DNA from: Pachysolen tannophilus NRRL Y-2460
Taxonomy: Eukaryota > Ascomycota > Pichiomycetes > Alaninales > Pachysolenaceae
Assembly (NCBI GenBank): GCA_001661245.1
Contig: KV454011.1
Span: 393,067 to 457,066, forward strand
Direction: 5' to 3'
Length of the DNA stretch: 64,000 bases
Made by a program: the position numbers and the translations under genes. A model generated the notes under the pieces. It was given only the letters and a program-made list of their open reading frames with translations, had not been told where the DNA came from and ran no database searches. This document shows, one piece after another, positions 29,125-39,572 of this stretch (position 1 is the stretch's first letter; every line of letters begins with the position of its first letter).

Positions 29125-29512
29125 TTTCAACAAACCAAAAAAAAAAAAAAAAAAAAAGTAAAAATGAAAAGAGTCAACCAGCAATCTCCAGTAACCTTTT
29201 CAAACTACTAACTTTTCCTGTTTGTTTTACAGTTTGGTTGTATGCTATTCTATTTTTTTCGATGAATTGAATTAAGAAGATGAACCTTTAAAATTTTTCA
29301 GTTTTTTAGAGAAATAAATTTTTTTTAATGCATGAAAAAATTTAGTAAAAAAAAAAAAAAAAAAAAAAAATTAAAAATTTCCAAAAAAGTAAAATTCCCA
29401 ATTTGGAAGTCCAATTACAGTTGCCTAGTTTAGAATATGTGCTAGATGCACACTACTTTGTATTATCTATAAAATTTCTTATGTATTGTACTAGTAGTTG
29501 TAGTAGAGGGTT
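29125..29512. promoter_or_regulatory. RPA190 promoter
   Basis: About 390 bases between the URB1 stop and RPA190 start (both minus strand). Read on the minus strand, an RRPE element TGAAAAATTTT lies at 29300-29290 and a PAC-like core (CGATGA on plus, 29260-29265) lies closer to the gene. Two poly(A) tracts flank the region (29137-29157 and 29346-29370). Confidence 0.5.
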
Positions 29513-32500
29513 TTAGTTACAAATTCTTTTGACACAATTGTCCAAGTCGTTGTTGTACCATTCCATTAGTCTCTTCTTACTATTTTCGTTTTTATTGTTA
29601 TCAGCACATACTTTAAACCTTAGCATTAGCTTTTGGTAATCAATGATACTCTGTTCATTTAGTAATTTTTCTCTGGTTAGCCTTTTTTTATTTTCATTTG
29701 AAATTTTGAATGCATTGAATTTTTGCAAATTCTGTTCCAGATTAGCTAATATACCAAAACTTTTAATGAGTAAATCAACACCACCATCTATTTCTTGAAT
29801 CTTCGAAAGAGTTTGTAAAATCAAAGTCCTTAGATTAGGAGCTATATAATTAGATTGGCTCAAGTTCAAAATCCATTCAATATAACCAGTTTTAATTAAA
29901 ATTTTCAAATCTTTTGAAGTCTTTAAACTTTTAATGGTGGAATCTAATAACCAATTAATTTGCTTATAATAATTTTCATTTTCTTCTGCGGAATCATCAG
30001 GATTGGCAATGTATTTGAACAACGGTAAATCGTTGGTTTTAAATTTATTAGAGTTTAATAAATAGCGACAAGATTTCTCGTACAAAAAATGTCCCGGATT
30101 ATTTAATATTGGAATTAATCTTGAAATCATTATGAGAGTTAATGGAGGAATTGAATTTTCAGTACTCTCGCTTTCCCTTAAAGTATTTAATAAGTTGTTC
30201 AAATAAACTTTGAAAACTTTATATTCTTTTTCGTTTTTCTCAATTGATCTCAATAAATTCAAAATCACAATTTTAACAATCTTTATTAAATTCAAATTTA
30301 TATTTGCTAAATTCATGACAATATATTGTAATAATTTCGAATCAAGAATTTTCTTAAAATGGAGTAAACTATGATCATCCTCTTTGGTCACTAATTCATC
30401 GTTGCTAATTATCAACATAATTAGAAATTCGGGATCGTAAATGGTTGATTGATAACGGTTTCCAGTCTTATTGAAATTCAACATGATTGTCATATGCTCA
30501 TGGAAATCATTCAAGTAATCCCAATTTTTAGATATACCAATCATTTTATTAGAAGCAATCTTAGGAGCTTTGAAATTTTCAATGTGATAATCATCGATAC
30601 TATTATTGAGAAATTTCTTGCTGAGATTTACCATTAGACCGTTAACATTATCAAGAACCACTAGCCTCGATTCACCAATTAATTCTATCTCGTCATTGGA
30701 TAATTCTTCTGTAAATTCCCAGTTATTTACCCTATCGATCCATGATTTGGAAAGATTAGCTTCAAGCTGAATTAAAATTTCTTTTAATATTAAATCTTCA
30801 GCTCTCAAAGATCCAAGATAAAATAATAATACCTTTTCCTGAGTAGCAACACTGGAGTTTTTAGCTGCATCAAATTCAAATAATTGCCAAATAATTAACG
30901 AAGAATAATAACGAGAACGAGAATAGTGCAAATGAGGAAAACCCAATAGCACGTTGGTTTCATTATTAATAAAAATTTGAAATAATTTTGAAAATTCAAT
31001 CATTTTTTTGTATTCAGCAGCTGATAACAAAATTAAGTTAATATACTCTAACACATTCTCATCACAAACCCATTCACTATTAAGAATGACTTCTAGTTGT
31101 GTGTTCAAAACCGCAGAAGGGATATAGTTCCAAACATTTAGATTAAATATAATTGATTTCATTGATTTCAAAAAATTCATAAAATTTGACGACAATGATT
31201 CTGATTCTGAAAATTTTTTAGTAACGTACAACATAGCTTTGTTCAACCATAGTCTAATAACATTATTAGAGTCCGTTCCAATGTTTTTAGAAATTAATTC
31301 AACAAACTCAAATGAAAAGATATAACTTGCATTTGTGACAATCTTACTAGAACCTAATAAACTGTTTAAAATCCTTGAAATCTCATCCTTAGCAAGAAAT
31401 TCAATCGAATTGTTGACTAACCTTAAATAATCTTTGATATAATTATTCAAATCTTGAGTCTCGGTATTATTCAAAAATTCACAGAAATCGTCAATAGTGA
31501 TATTAATAATTTTAGACAAAAATTTTGGAACCAAAGAACTGCTGCTAGAATTCGATATTGAAGAACCAACAAATATATACAAAGATTTATGTTGTTCAAG
31601 ATCATCTTTTTCCATTAATGTTTCAATAAATGGCTCTAATAAATTCGGTTTCAGTTTAAGAATGGCTCTGATTATTGGATAATAATTGTCATTGCTAATG
31701 CTGAATTCAAAAGCATCAAATAAAATTTTACTGAATAACGACTCATTTTTATCAACTACTAATTGCTTATCAATAATTTCAGCTAATAACAGAGCATTAT
31801 TCTCAGATAATAATTCAATTATTTCATTTGTAGAAAGTTTCAGGTTTCGTTCAATGTTAACGTTGAGAATTAATGGTTTTAAAATCTTTATCTTACTGAT
31901 TTTTAATAATTCTCTCAAGTCAGCATCCTGTAGACACCATAAACAACTTCCGATTAACAATTCAACACTTTGAGGTAAAGTGATATTATTTCCGCCAGAC
32001 AAAGATAATAACTCCATAACATGTTTACTAAATTCATTGTCCTTATTCACTTTCAACTGGGAGAAAATTTCGTTAATTAAACCACTTACATAAATTAATT
32101 TTTCGTTCACAATTTCAATATCACTTATAAATAAATCTTTCCAAAATTTTTTATTATTGATAAAGAATGTTACATCATCGAGTGAAATCAAATAGTTACC
32201 TAATTTTGAACACATCTCTATCAAAATCTCTTGTACGTTGCTATCATATTTCAAATTATCATCCTGAATAATAAATTTCAATCTCGTTACTAAACCAATC
32301 AAATCCCAATTGTTGAATGGAATCTTGTTGTTTTTTAACATTTTTTTCAACGGCGTAGTTAATACGTATTCAAAAAATGAATCATCATTCTCAAAAGGAC
32401 CCTCGTTAATTTTTGCTATTTTCGACTCATAATTATTATGGTCTAATAAAGGATCATTTCTATCTATAAACTTAATATCATAGCTTTCACGGGCTAATTT

Positions 32501-34702
32501 AATCAAATCATCTATTGGTTCGCCAATAATGGATAAATATCTTATAAATAAAACTAACCATATTTTTATATTTTTGTCATTTTCAATAAAAGCCCATTGT
32601 TCAAAAAGAGTAACTACGAAAGGACTAATCACTTCTTTGTCATTCACACTTCTCGACTTATCCAAGTATTTATATGGAGCTCTTACGCATCTTGAAATTG
32701 ATTCATCTATCAAAGTCCAAATTTTAGTTCTTTCTTTATCATCAGTTATAAGATTGAATGACAATTCCAACGAATGCAATAATGGTAAGATCTGTGAGTA
32801 TAATACTTTTCCCGAAGTGAAAATAATGGTACTATTTGTTAAATTCTCCAATAAAGTTATAATCTTGTTGTTTATGGAAGATGAATTGAAATTATTCAAT
32901 ACTGTTAGTTTAATTAAGCTTGTGAAAAAAGAATTTGAAGTTCCATTAAAATTCCACCACTTATAAATGGAATTTGTTGAAGAAGTTGAATCATTATATA
33001 ATTGCAAATAATTATCTAATAGTATGATGTCTATGCTTTGTAAATTTTTTTCATCTTCCAAGACATTAATATAAATTTGATTTGGAATTTGGAAATTATT
33101 TGACATGCTTAATGATGGGAAAGTAGTCAAATAATGTTTGATAATCATTGTTAATGAAAGCATTAAAAGTTTATCTGTATTTTTATTATTATTTTTCACC
33201 AAATCACTCAAGGTAGTTATCATTATGCTTAAATCAGGTAAATATTTAGATATCAAATTATCAATAATTTGAGCTTTAATTTGAACAATGGTACTATTAT
33301 CATGGAAAAAATTTAACAATTCCAATATTGAATCTAATTTTTTAAAAATATGGAGTACTAATTGGGAAACAATTTGTTTTATAAATAATGATTCACTTTG
33401 AAAACCTTTTATTAAAGACGTCTTTGTAATCGGAGAAGGTACAATACTTTCCATAATTAAACTAAAATCCAAATCAGCTTGTTCTTCTGTATTTAATAAA
33501 GAAAGACGATCATATAAATTTTCATCTATTGGTGTTGAAATAACGTTTATTAAAAACAAAGTTTGTCCAATCCAAAATGAAGATAATCTTGGTTCATTAG
33601 AACCATGGAGTTGAAATAAATAATTCATCAATGGCAGAACTAATTCTGAAGATTTACGTAAAACTTTGATAGCTAATTGTTGTTGTAAATCATCTTCCCA
33701 TGGTTTCAAGTTTGTAAGTAAGGTATAGATTAATTTGTTGTGAATTTTGAAAACTTTTTCATTTGCCTTAATAGGAGCTCCACTTCCATTATCTAAAGTA
33801 ACAGTGCTACTGCTACTGATGCTGCTACCACTGATACCACTACTAATGGTCTTTGACCATATTTTGTTACTATCTTGAAAAACTATACCATATTTATCAT
33901 CTGTGGTTAAAGTAATTAAAAATTCATGTACTTTTTCCCTGAGTTCGGGAATACCATATAAACTAATTAACTTAATTAATACCGGTTCATTGAAAATCTT
34001 ACATTTAGTTGTCTTTTTAAAATTCAATTCTTTTAAAATTTTTAAATCCAAGACATTTAAAATTTCTAAAATGATTTCATTAGAATCTGTATTTAAAAAT
34101 TTGAAAAAATTTATTAATATTCTTTTATTATTAATCATTAAATTTTTTCTTGTCAGAAAATTTGAATTTGAAATTAAAAGTAACCAAAATTTTATAAAAT
34201 TAAATCTTATAGATGATTCTAATAAAGATTTTGGAGGTATTAATAATTTTGGCAATATAGCCAAATTTAAATCAAAATTATTTAAAAATTCTTCTACCAA
34301 GATTCCATTTTTAATTTTAATAATTAAATTCATCATTTGTAAAATTGGATTTGTCATTGATGGTCTTTGATTACTTAAACCTCTATATAATACTTTAGTA
34401 TAATTTGTCAAGACATCTCTTATTACGACCAAACCATATTGAGTCAAATCTGCATGATCATTACAATATTCTAATAATTTAACAATATTCAAAGTTAAAC
34501 GAGTGAAATTTTTATGATCATTTATTGTTGAATAATAAGACCAAATGGTGATTATTTGATTTAACTTGTAGGAATCTTGGAAAAACAAAATGATGTCCTC
34601 CTTACTCTTTGTGAAAAGTGTATCCAACTTGGATAAAAGTTCATTGTCAATATTAATACTCGACTGAGAATACTGTGATTTCTTATTCTTTTTATTATCC
34701 AT
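29513..34702 (-). CDS. URB1: URB1 (Npa1), nucleolar 60S ribosome assembly factor
   Basis: A 1729-residue all-helical protein close to the S. cerevisiae Urb1 length (1764). The N-terminal region has the Npa1 domain pattern: leucine-rich helices with RPSMTNPILQMMNLIIKI near residue 115 and LLIPPKSLLESSIRFNFIKFWLLLI near 155. The C-terminal part (about 1470-1700) is the second conserved block. Urb1 works with Dbp6 and Rsa3 in the earliest pre-60S particles and organises folding of 25S rRNA. The N-terminus is a short Lys-rich stretch. It is next to RPA190 on the same strand. Its upstream sequence has a PAC-like GATGAG and an AT-repeat. Confidence 0.93.
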   Translation of the reverse strand: MDNKKNKKSQYSQSSINIDNELLSKLDTLFTKSKEDIILFFQDSYKLNQIITIWSYYSTINDHKNFTRLTLNIVKLLEYCNDHADLTQYGLVVIRDVLTNYTKVLYRGLSNQRPSMTNPILQMMNLIIKIKNGILVEEFLNNFDLNLAILPKLLIPPKSLLESSIRFNFIKFWLLLISNSNFLTRKNLMINNKRILINFFKFLNTDSNEIILEILNVLDLKILKELNFKKTTKCKIFNEPVLIKLISLYGIPELREKVHEFLITLTTDDKYGIVFQDSNKIWSKTISSGISGSSISSSSTVTLDNGSGAPIKANEKVFKIHNKLIYTLLTNLKPWEDDLQQQLAIKVLRKSSELVLPLMNYLFQLHGSNEPRLSSFWIGQTLFLINVISTPIDENLYDRLSLLNTEEQADLDFSLIMESIVPSPITKTSLIKGFQSESLFIKQIVSQLVLHIFKKLDSILELLNFFHDNSTIVQIKAQIIDNLISKYLPDLSIMITTLSDLVKNNNKNTDKLLMLSLTMIIKHYLTTFPSLSMSNNFQIPNQIYINVLEDEKNLQSIDIILLDNYLQLYNDSTSSTNSIYKWWNFNGTSNSFFTSLIKLTVLNNFNSSSINNKIITLLENLTNSTIIFTSGKVLYSQILPLLHSLELSFNLITDDKERTKIWTLIDESISRCVRAPYKYLDKSRSVNDKEVISPFVVTLFEQWAFIENDKNIKIWLVLFIRYLSIIGEPIDDLIKLARESYDIKFIDRNDPLLDHNNYESKIAKINEGPFENDDSFFEYVLTTPLKKMLKNNKIPFNNWDLIGLVTRLKFIIQDDNLKYDSNVQEILIEMCSKLGNYLISLDDVTFFINNKKFWKDLFISDIEIVNEKLIYVSGLINEIFSQLKVNKDNEFSKHVMELLSLSGGNNITLPQSVELLIGSCLWCLQDADLRELLKISKIKILKPLILNVNIERNLKLSTNEIIELLSENNALLLAEIIDKQLVVDKNESLFSKILFDAFEFSISNDNYYPIIRAILKLKPNLLEPFIETLMEKDDLEQHKSLYIFVGSSISNSSSSSLVPKFLSKIINITIDDFCEFLNNTETQDLNNYIKDYLRLVNNSIEFLAKDEISRILNSLLGSSKIVTNASYIFSFEFVELISKNIGTDSNNVIRLWLNKAMLYVTKKFSESESLSSNFMNFLKSMKSIIFNLNVWNYIPSAVLNTQLEVILNSEWVCDENVLEYINLILLSAAEYKKMIEFSKLFQIFINNETNVLLGFPHLHYSRSRYYSSLIIWQLFEFDAAKNSSVATQEKVLLFYLGSLRAEDLILKEILIQLEANLSKSWIDRVNNWEFTEELSNDEIELIGESRLVVLDNVNGLMVNLSKKFLNNSIDDYHIENFKAPKIASNKMIGISKNWDYLNDFHEHMTIMLNFNKTGNRYQSTIYDPEFLIMLIISNDELVTKEDDHSLLHFKKILDSKLLQYIVMNLANINLNLIKIVKIVILNLLRSIEKNEKEYKVFKVYLNNLLNTLRESESTENSIPPLTLIMISRLIPILNNPGHFLYEKSCRYLLNSNKFKTNDLPLFKYIANPDDSAEENENYYKQINWLLDSTIKSLKTSKDLKILIKTGYIEWILNLSQSNYIAPNLRTLILQTLSKIQEIDGGVDLLIKSFGILANLEQNLQKFNAFKISNENKKRLTREKLLNEQSIIDYQKLMLRFKVCADNNKNENSKKRLMEWYNNDLDNCVKRICN

Positions 34703-34899
34703 TTATACAATTACAATTACAACTTCAAGTTCAAGTTCAACTTAAAATATATATATATATATATATATATATTTACTATACGACCTCATCTCTCTATGTA
34801 TTTACAATTTAAAAAAATTTTTTTTTGATTTTTTTTTTTAGTTTGAGAATAATGAATTATCATATAGGAAATTGTCAATAATACACACTACCTGGGATA
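34703..34899. promoter_or_regulatory. URB1 promoter with PAC-like site and AT repeat
   Basis: CTCATC at 34785-34790 (GATGAG on the minus strand, the core of the PAC element) lies about 83 bp upstream of URB1, next to an (AT)n tract at about 34747-34771 and an A/T tract at 34811-34826 that resembles RRPE. Confidence 0.4.
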
Positions 34900-35904
34900 T
34901 TACCATAGACTAACACCGTTACCATTTCCATGGTTCATATCGTTTGGGAAAGTTGGATTCTGGGCTGTGTTTGGTGTTAGCTGACCCATACCCATACCTC
35001 CACCATTGACGTTGCCACTGCCACTTCCACTTCCACTGCTACTGCCTGCGCCGCCGCCACCAACACCACCACCACCACTAGCTGCTCTCGCCTGGTTTAA
35101 TATTTGCTGTGGACTTAGTGCTTGGAGCCCATTGTTGATGGAAGGACTACCCACACTGTGCTGCAGTTGATGTTGCAGTTGGACTTGCAGTTGTTGAAAT
35201 AGTTGCTGTTGGTGTTGTGGAGCAAGTTGCGGAACAAATTGTTGTGGTGTAGGCGCTGTTGAACCCATCGGACTTCCAAGGGCACTGGAATACGGTTTTT
35301 GCCCCACACCGTTACTAGATATATTGTTCCCACTGTCCATAAGCTGTTGTTGTTGTTGTTGTTGTTGTTGCTGTTGCTGTTGCTGTTGCTGTTGTTGTTG
35401 TCTGAGCATCAACAACCGTTTCTGGAAATACAGCACGCCCTCGGGGTATAGATGCTGCAAAGTATTATACAACTCGACCACCTCCGGCACATCCAGCGGT
35501 GGAGTCAAAATTTGCGGGAACTGAGGTTTGTTAGCCATATTAGCATTATCACCAGCACCACTTGTACCACTTGTACTACCATTAGCGCCAATGGCGGCAG
35601 CGGCGCTTTGCGCCGAATGCCGTTCATTTATTGTTGCTAACATTGTTAAATTACAATGTATTCTCTTTATATAATTCTGGAAATTCTCTTTCAACTGCTG
35701 GGGCCCATTATTACCATTATTCAGTAGAGTTTGTTGTAACATTGAGCATTTTTGTATAAGAATTGAATTTATTGAAAGTAATATATGTATTCTTTTTTTA
35801 TTTAGTTCAATTAAATTATTGGGAATACCAGCGTTGGGATTCCCAACGCTGTGGCCACTACTTGAATTACTATTCTCACTTAACTGTTGTTGAATCCCAT
35901 TCAT
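34900..35904 (-). CDS. SNF11: SNF11-like SWI/SNF subunit
   Basis: The ATG at 35904 gives 334 residues (S. cerevisiae Snf11 169). The conserved core at about 32-85 (KKRIHILLSINSILIQKC, then YIKRIHCNLTMLATINERH) matches the Snf11 helices LLLHINSILLARVIQM and LKRVHANLQCISQINQ, and KPQFPQILTPPLDVPEV is the second conserved block. A poly-Gln run near 170-190 and Gly/Ser- and Gln-rich C-terminal sequence account for the extra length. Snf11 contacts Snf2 in the chromatin-remodelling complex in the nucleus. Gene order next to IPT1 and PAA1 is as in S. cerevisiae, which supports the call. Confidence 0.85.
   Translation of the reverse strand: MNGIQQQLSENSNSSSGHSVGNPNAGIPNNLIELNKKRIHILLSINSILIQKCSMLQQTLLNNGNNGPQQLKENFQNYIKRIHCNLTMLATINERHSAQSAAAAIGANGSTSGTSGAGDNANMANKPQFPQILTPPLDVPEVVELYNTLQHLYPEGVLYFQKRLLMLRQQQQQQQQQQQQQQQQQQQLMDSGNNISSNGVGQKPYSSALGSPMGSTAPTPQQFVPQLAPQHQQQLFQQLQVQLQHQLQHSVGSPSINNGLQALSPQQILNQARAASGGGGVGGGGAGSSSGSGSGSGNVNGGGMGMGQLTPNTAQNPTFPNDMNHGNGNGVSLW
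35341..35400. repeat. CAG/CAA repeat encoding poly-Gln in SNF11
   Basis: Twenty glutamine codons in a row, mixed CAA and CAG on the minus strand. Confidence 0.95.
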
Positions 35905-36777
35905 CACTCAAAATCTCTTATTCTAATTAAACTAGTTAGTTTTTTCCCTTTGTTTCTATATTTTTTATATTTTTATATTTTTATATTTTCATGTTTGTTA
36001 TTCTCCATTTTAAGAAAGTAGTGGCAAACATATCAAACCAAAATTGGAATTTTTGTAAAAAAATTTTTTTGTGGTAGTGCAGAAACCCACCTAACTACCT
36101 AAATGGGAAAACGTGTGGCACGGCAAAAACATGATACATACATACATACATATATACTTACATTATTGTTATCAATTACCAAATTACCAAATTACCAAAT
36201 TTATCAAGTTACGTAATCGGTGGAAATTTTTTTTTTTTTTTTTTTTTTTTTTATTAAACAAAAAAAAAAAAAAAAACAAAACAAAAAACTTTGCCCTCGG
36301 ACTTTAATAAAGAAGAAACAATTAAATTTTTTTTTTGCAAAATAGTAAAAAAGCCTCTTTATGCACGAAAGAAAAAAATTACTAACAAAAAAAGACAAAA
36401 AAAAACAAAAAAAAAAGTTTATTACCTGAAAAATGCTTAGTTTATGGGATACTTTACTGTAAAATACTTACAACACTGTAGTATACTGTAGTATATTGTA
36501 GTACACTGTAATTGTAGCATATTAGAATACTACATTATACATATTTACATACTATTACTATTACTATTACTATAACAAACAATTTAATTATTTAAAAAAA
36601 AATTTTGGTATTATAGTTAATTTGGTATTATTCTTTGCGTCACAGCAAAAGAGGCGCACAACACCAATTTTTTTATTTTCTTTTTTAGGTGACATTTCCG
36701 ATTTTATTCATTCAATTTTCTTTTTCACAGTTATTATTACTGTTAATTTTTAATTTTTTCCTTAGTAAAATCTCCTC

Positions 36778-36808
<31 letters not shown>

Positions 36809-37151
36809 TTCTTTATTTCTTTTTAATAACATTGGCTTTGCTATATTTTCATTATATATATATATTTTTTTTTTTGGTGCCCTTAATTTTCCTTCGATAC
36901 AGGGAAAGGTGTTTTCTTTTTTTTTTTTTATTTTTTTTTTTGGTTTTTTATTTTTTGGTTTTTTTGGTGTTTTTGTTAGTTTGATAACTTGTTATATTTT
37001 TTTGATTTCGGATTATCTAAAGCATCTATCTATCTATATATATATATATAAATATATATATATAAATATATATATTTATATATTTATATCTATGCAACTC
37101 GTTTTATCGCTAAAATTTTTCAAGAATCTATAATAATATAATAATCAAGTA
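35905..37151. promoter_or_regulatory. Divergent SNF11-IPT1 intergenic region
   Basis: About 1.25 kb. It holds poly(T)/poly(A) tracts (36227-36280), a 10-bp tandem repeat (36477-36510), an ACTATT hexamer repeat (36551-36574), a polypyrimidine CT microsatellite (about 36775-36812) and an AT-repeat (about 37036-37090) close to the IPT1 start. No gene is supported; frames here are runs of Phe or Tyr-Ile. Confidence 0.5.
36477..36510. repeat. 10-bp tandem repeat TGTAGTAYAY
   Basis: TGTAGTATAC, TGTAGTATAT, TGTAGTACAC and a partial TGTA in direct tandem. Confidence 0.92.
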
Positions 37152-38678
37152 ATGAATATAAATATAAGGAATATATTTACACCGGTATGGTGGGTGATAG
37201 GTTTTATAATAAGGATAGTTAAAGCATGTTGTAATGGAAGAAATGTTTTCCAATTACTGTTAAATTTTTTTATAAATTTTTCATTAATACTGATTTGGTT
37301 ATGTATGTTTAAAAATGCTGGTATTGTTCCAAATGATATAAGACCTCCTATTCATGTTAGATTAATTATGAATTTGGATGATTTCTTGTATAATTTTGCC
37401 TCATTACATGGATGGTTAACTTGTATTTTATCAATAGTTTCTGGTTATTTTATCTATGATTTTTGGTATACTATTGGAAAGACAAATACTGGTTCTAAAT
37501 TAGTTACTAGTAATAATGTTGATGATACTGATTCTGGAAGCTTAGATTCAGGTTCTTTAGAATTTGATGAAGAAGATCATCGTTTGGAAAATTTTGTTGA
37601 ATTTGATCTTTCTTCAAGTTCTTCTAGTACAAATAATAACGAGGATTTCCAAAAGCGTTTGGATGATCTGCAAATGTACTCGGGAAGTGGTAACAGTAAT
37701 GAAAGAACAATCATCAACCCGGCCAGTAATGTTACAACCGCTGGTTCTGCTGTTTCTGGTGCCAGTATTCCTGATTCTGGTGCTGGTATTCCTACTGCTG
37801 GTTCCACTAGCGGGAGGAATGCACACTCGGAAAGTCCCTATGATGAGTTTGATTACGATGATGACTTGTTTAAACATACTTTAATCAATTCTCGTTCCAC
37901 AGTACACAAGGATTACGCTTACCTCCCTCTTGGGTGTTTATACTATGAACCTCCATTACTATTTGCATTATCCTGGTTGGTTTTAAATTTCGATTATTTG
38001 TTGCGTTTCCCACAAACAACTTTTAAAGATTTATTAGCTTGGACATCTTATGTCTTGGGTCATATCTTACTGCCAATTTTCACTTCAATTTGGCTTTACC
38101 TTTTCCATACCCCAGGACTGGTGAAATGGTTTGGTCTTACAATGGGATTACAAAATATTGCCGCAGTAATAACACATATGGTTTTCCCAAATGCCCCACC
38201 ATGGTTCATTCAATTATACGGTGAAGATGCTTCCCTGAACTATGATATGTTAGGTTATGCTGCAGGATTGACAAGAGTCGATATTGCATTGGATACCCAT
38301 TTAAATTCAGACGGTTTCCATAAATCACCAGTGGTGTTTGGTGCTTTCCCATCAACACATTCGGCAATGGCAGTCTTGGTTTGTTATTTCTTGAGTTATT
38401 ATTCTCGTTGGCACATTGTAAAAGTCCTCGGGATTGGTTATGTCGTTTTACAATGGTGGGCCACAATATATTTAGATCATCATTGGAGATTTGATTTATT
38501 TGCAGGTATGGTTTACGCATTAATTGTTTTCACATTATTCAAATCAAGATTAATCATTGCAGAAAAAGTTTTCGTCAATGCAAGATTATCAAATGATTTT
38601 AAAAATGGAAGTACTGCTGGCATGAGGATTTTTAAAAATACAAGATTACAAAGATGGTTTGATCCTTACTCTAAATAA
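37152..38678 (+). CDS. IPT1: IPT1, inositolphosphotransferase making M(IP)2C sphingolipid
   Basis: A 508-residue polytopic membrane protein of the Golgi (S. cerevisiae 527). The N-terminal part (NVFQLLLNFFINFSLILIWLCMFKNAG then IRPPIHVR) matches Ipt1 closely. The lipid-phosphatase-like active site has GAFPSTHSAMAVLV at about 396-409 and YLDHHWRFDLFAG at about 438-450, giving the two catalytic histidines and the Asp. VTHMVF/PPWFIQLYG and AAGLTRVDIALDTHLNSDGFH are also conserved. It transfers phosphoinositol from phosphatidylinositol to mannosyl-inositol-phosphoceramide. A Ser/Asp-rich loop of about 140 residues (115-255) lies between membrane segments and is not conserved. The same family includes Aur1, but the N-terminal match favours Ipt1. 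Confidence 0.92.
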   Translation: MNINIRNIFTPVWWVIGFIIRIVKACCNGRNVFQLLLNFFINFSLILIWLCMFKNAGIVPNDIRPPIHVRLIMNLDDFLYNFASLHGWLTCILSIVSGYFIYDFWYTIGKTNTGSKLVTSNNVDDTDSGSLDSGSLEFDEEDHRLENFVEFDLSSSSSSTNNNEDFQKRLDDLQMYSGSGNSNERTIINPASNVTTAGSAVSGASIPDSGAGIPTAGSTSGRNAHSESPYDEFDYDDDLFKHTLINSRSTVHKDYAYLPLGCLYYEPPLLFALSWLVLNFDYLLRFPQTTFKDLLAWTSYVLGHILLPIFTSIWLYLFHTPGLVKWFGLTMGLQNIAAVITHMVFPNAPPWFIQLYGEDASLNYDMLGYAAGLTRVDIALDTHLNSDGFHKSPVVFGAFPSTHSAMAVLVCYFLSYYSRWHIVKVLGIGYVVLQWWATIYLDHHWRFDLFAGMVYALIVFTLFKSRLIIAEKVFVNARLSNDFKNGSTAGMRIFKNTRLQRWFDPYSK

Positions 38679-38729
38679 AAAGAAAAAAAAAAAAAAAAAA
38701 AGCAAAAAAAAAAAAAAAAAAAAAATTTT

Positions 38730-39417
38730 NNNNNNNNNNNNNNNNNNNNNNNNNNNNNNNNNNNNNNNNNNNNNNNNNNNNNNNNNNNNNNNNNNNNNNN
38801 NNNNNNNNNNNNNNNNNNNNNNNNNNNNNNNNNNNNNNNNNNNNNNNNNNNNNNNNNNNNNNNNNNNNNNNNNNNNNNNNNNNNNNNNNNNNNNNNNNNN
38901 NNNNNNNNNNNNNNNNNNNNNNNNNNNNNNNNNNNNNNNNNNNNNNNNNNNNNNNNNNNNNNNNNNNNNNNNNNNNNNNNNNNNNNNNNNNNNNNNNNNN
39001 NNNNNNNNNNNNNNNNNNNNNNNNNNNNNNNNNNNNNNNNNNNNNNNNNNNNNNNNNNNNNNNNNNNNNNNNNNNNNNNNNNNNNNNNNNNNNNNNNNNN
39101 NNNNNNNNNNNNNNNNNNNNNNNNNNNNNNNNNNNNNNNNNNNNNNNNNNNNNNNNNNNNNNNNNNNNNNNNNNNNNNNNNNNNNNNNNNNNNNNNNNNN
39201 NNNNNNNNNNNNNNNNNNNNNNNNNNNNNNNNNNNNNNNNNNNNNNNNNNNNNNNNNNNNNNNNNNNNNNNNNNNNNNNNNNNNNNNNNNNNNNNNNNNN
39301 NNNNNNNNNNNNNNNNNNNNNNNNNNNNNNNNNNNNNNNNNNNNNNNNNNNNNNNNNNNNNNNNNNNNNNNNNNNNNNNNNNNNNNNNNNNNNNNNNNNN
39401 NNNNNNNNNNNNNNNNN
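38730..39417. other. Assembly gap (N)
   Basis: 688 unknown bases between the IPT1 and LSM5 3' ends. Poly(A) runs lie just before it (38684-38725). Confidence 0.99.
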
Positions 39418-39572
39418 TAAAAAAATTTTAAAAACGTTTAAAGTAAAATAAGTAAGAAATAAAACAAAACAAAAAAAAAAAAAAAAAAAAAAATACAAAA
39501 AATACATAATATAATATTTTATTAATTTCTCCCACCTGGGACCAACATTGCAATATGATTCCCATTTAATAA

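Noticed and set aside
29125-29184. N-terminal extension of RPA190 with a Phe run
   Set aside because: It has no ATG at its start and translates a poly(A) tract; the family start MDISKPVGSEI is at 29124.
36204-36398. Poly-Phe frames in the SNF11-IPT1 region
   Set aside because: Pure homopolymer translation.
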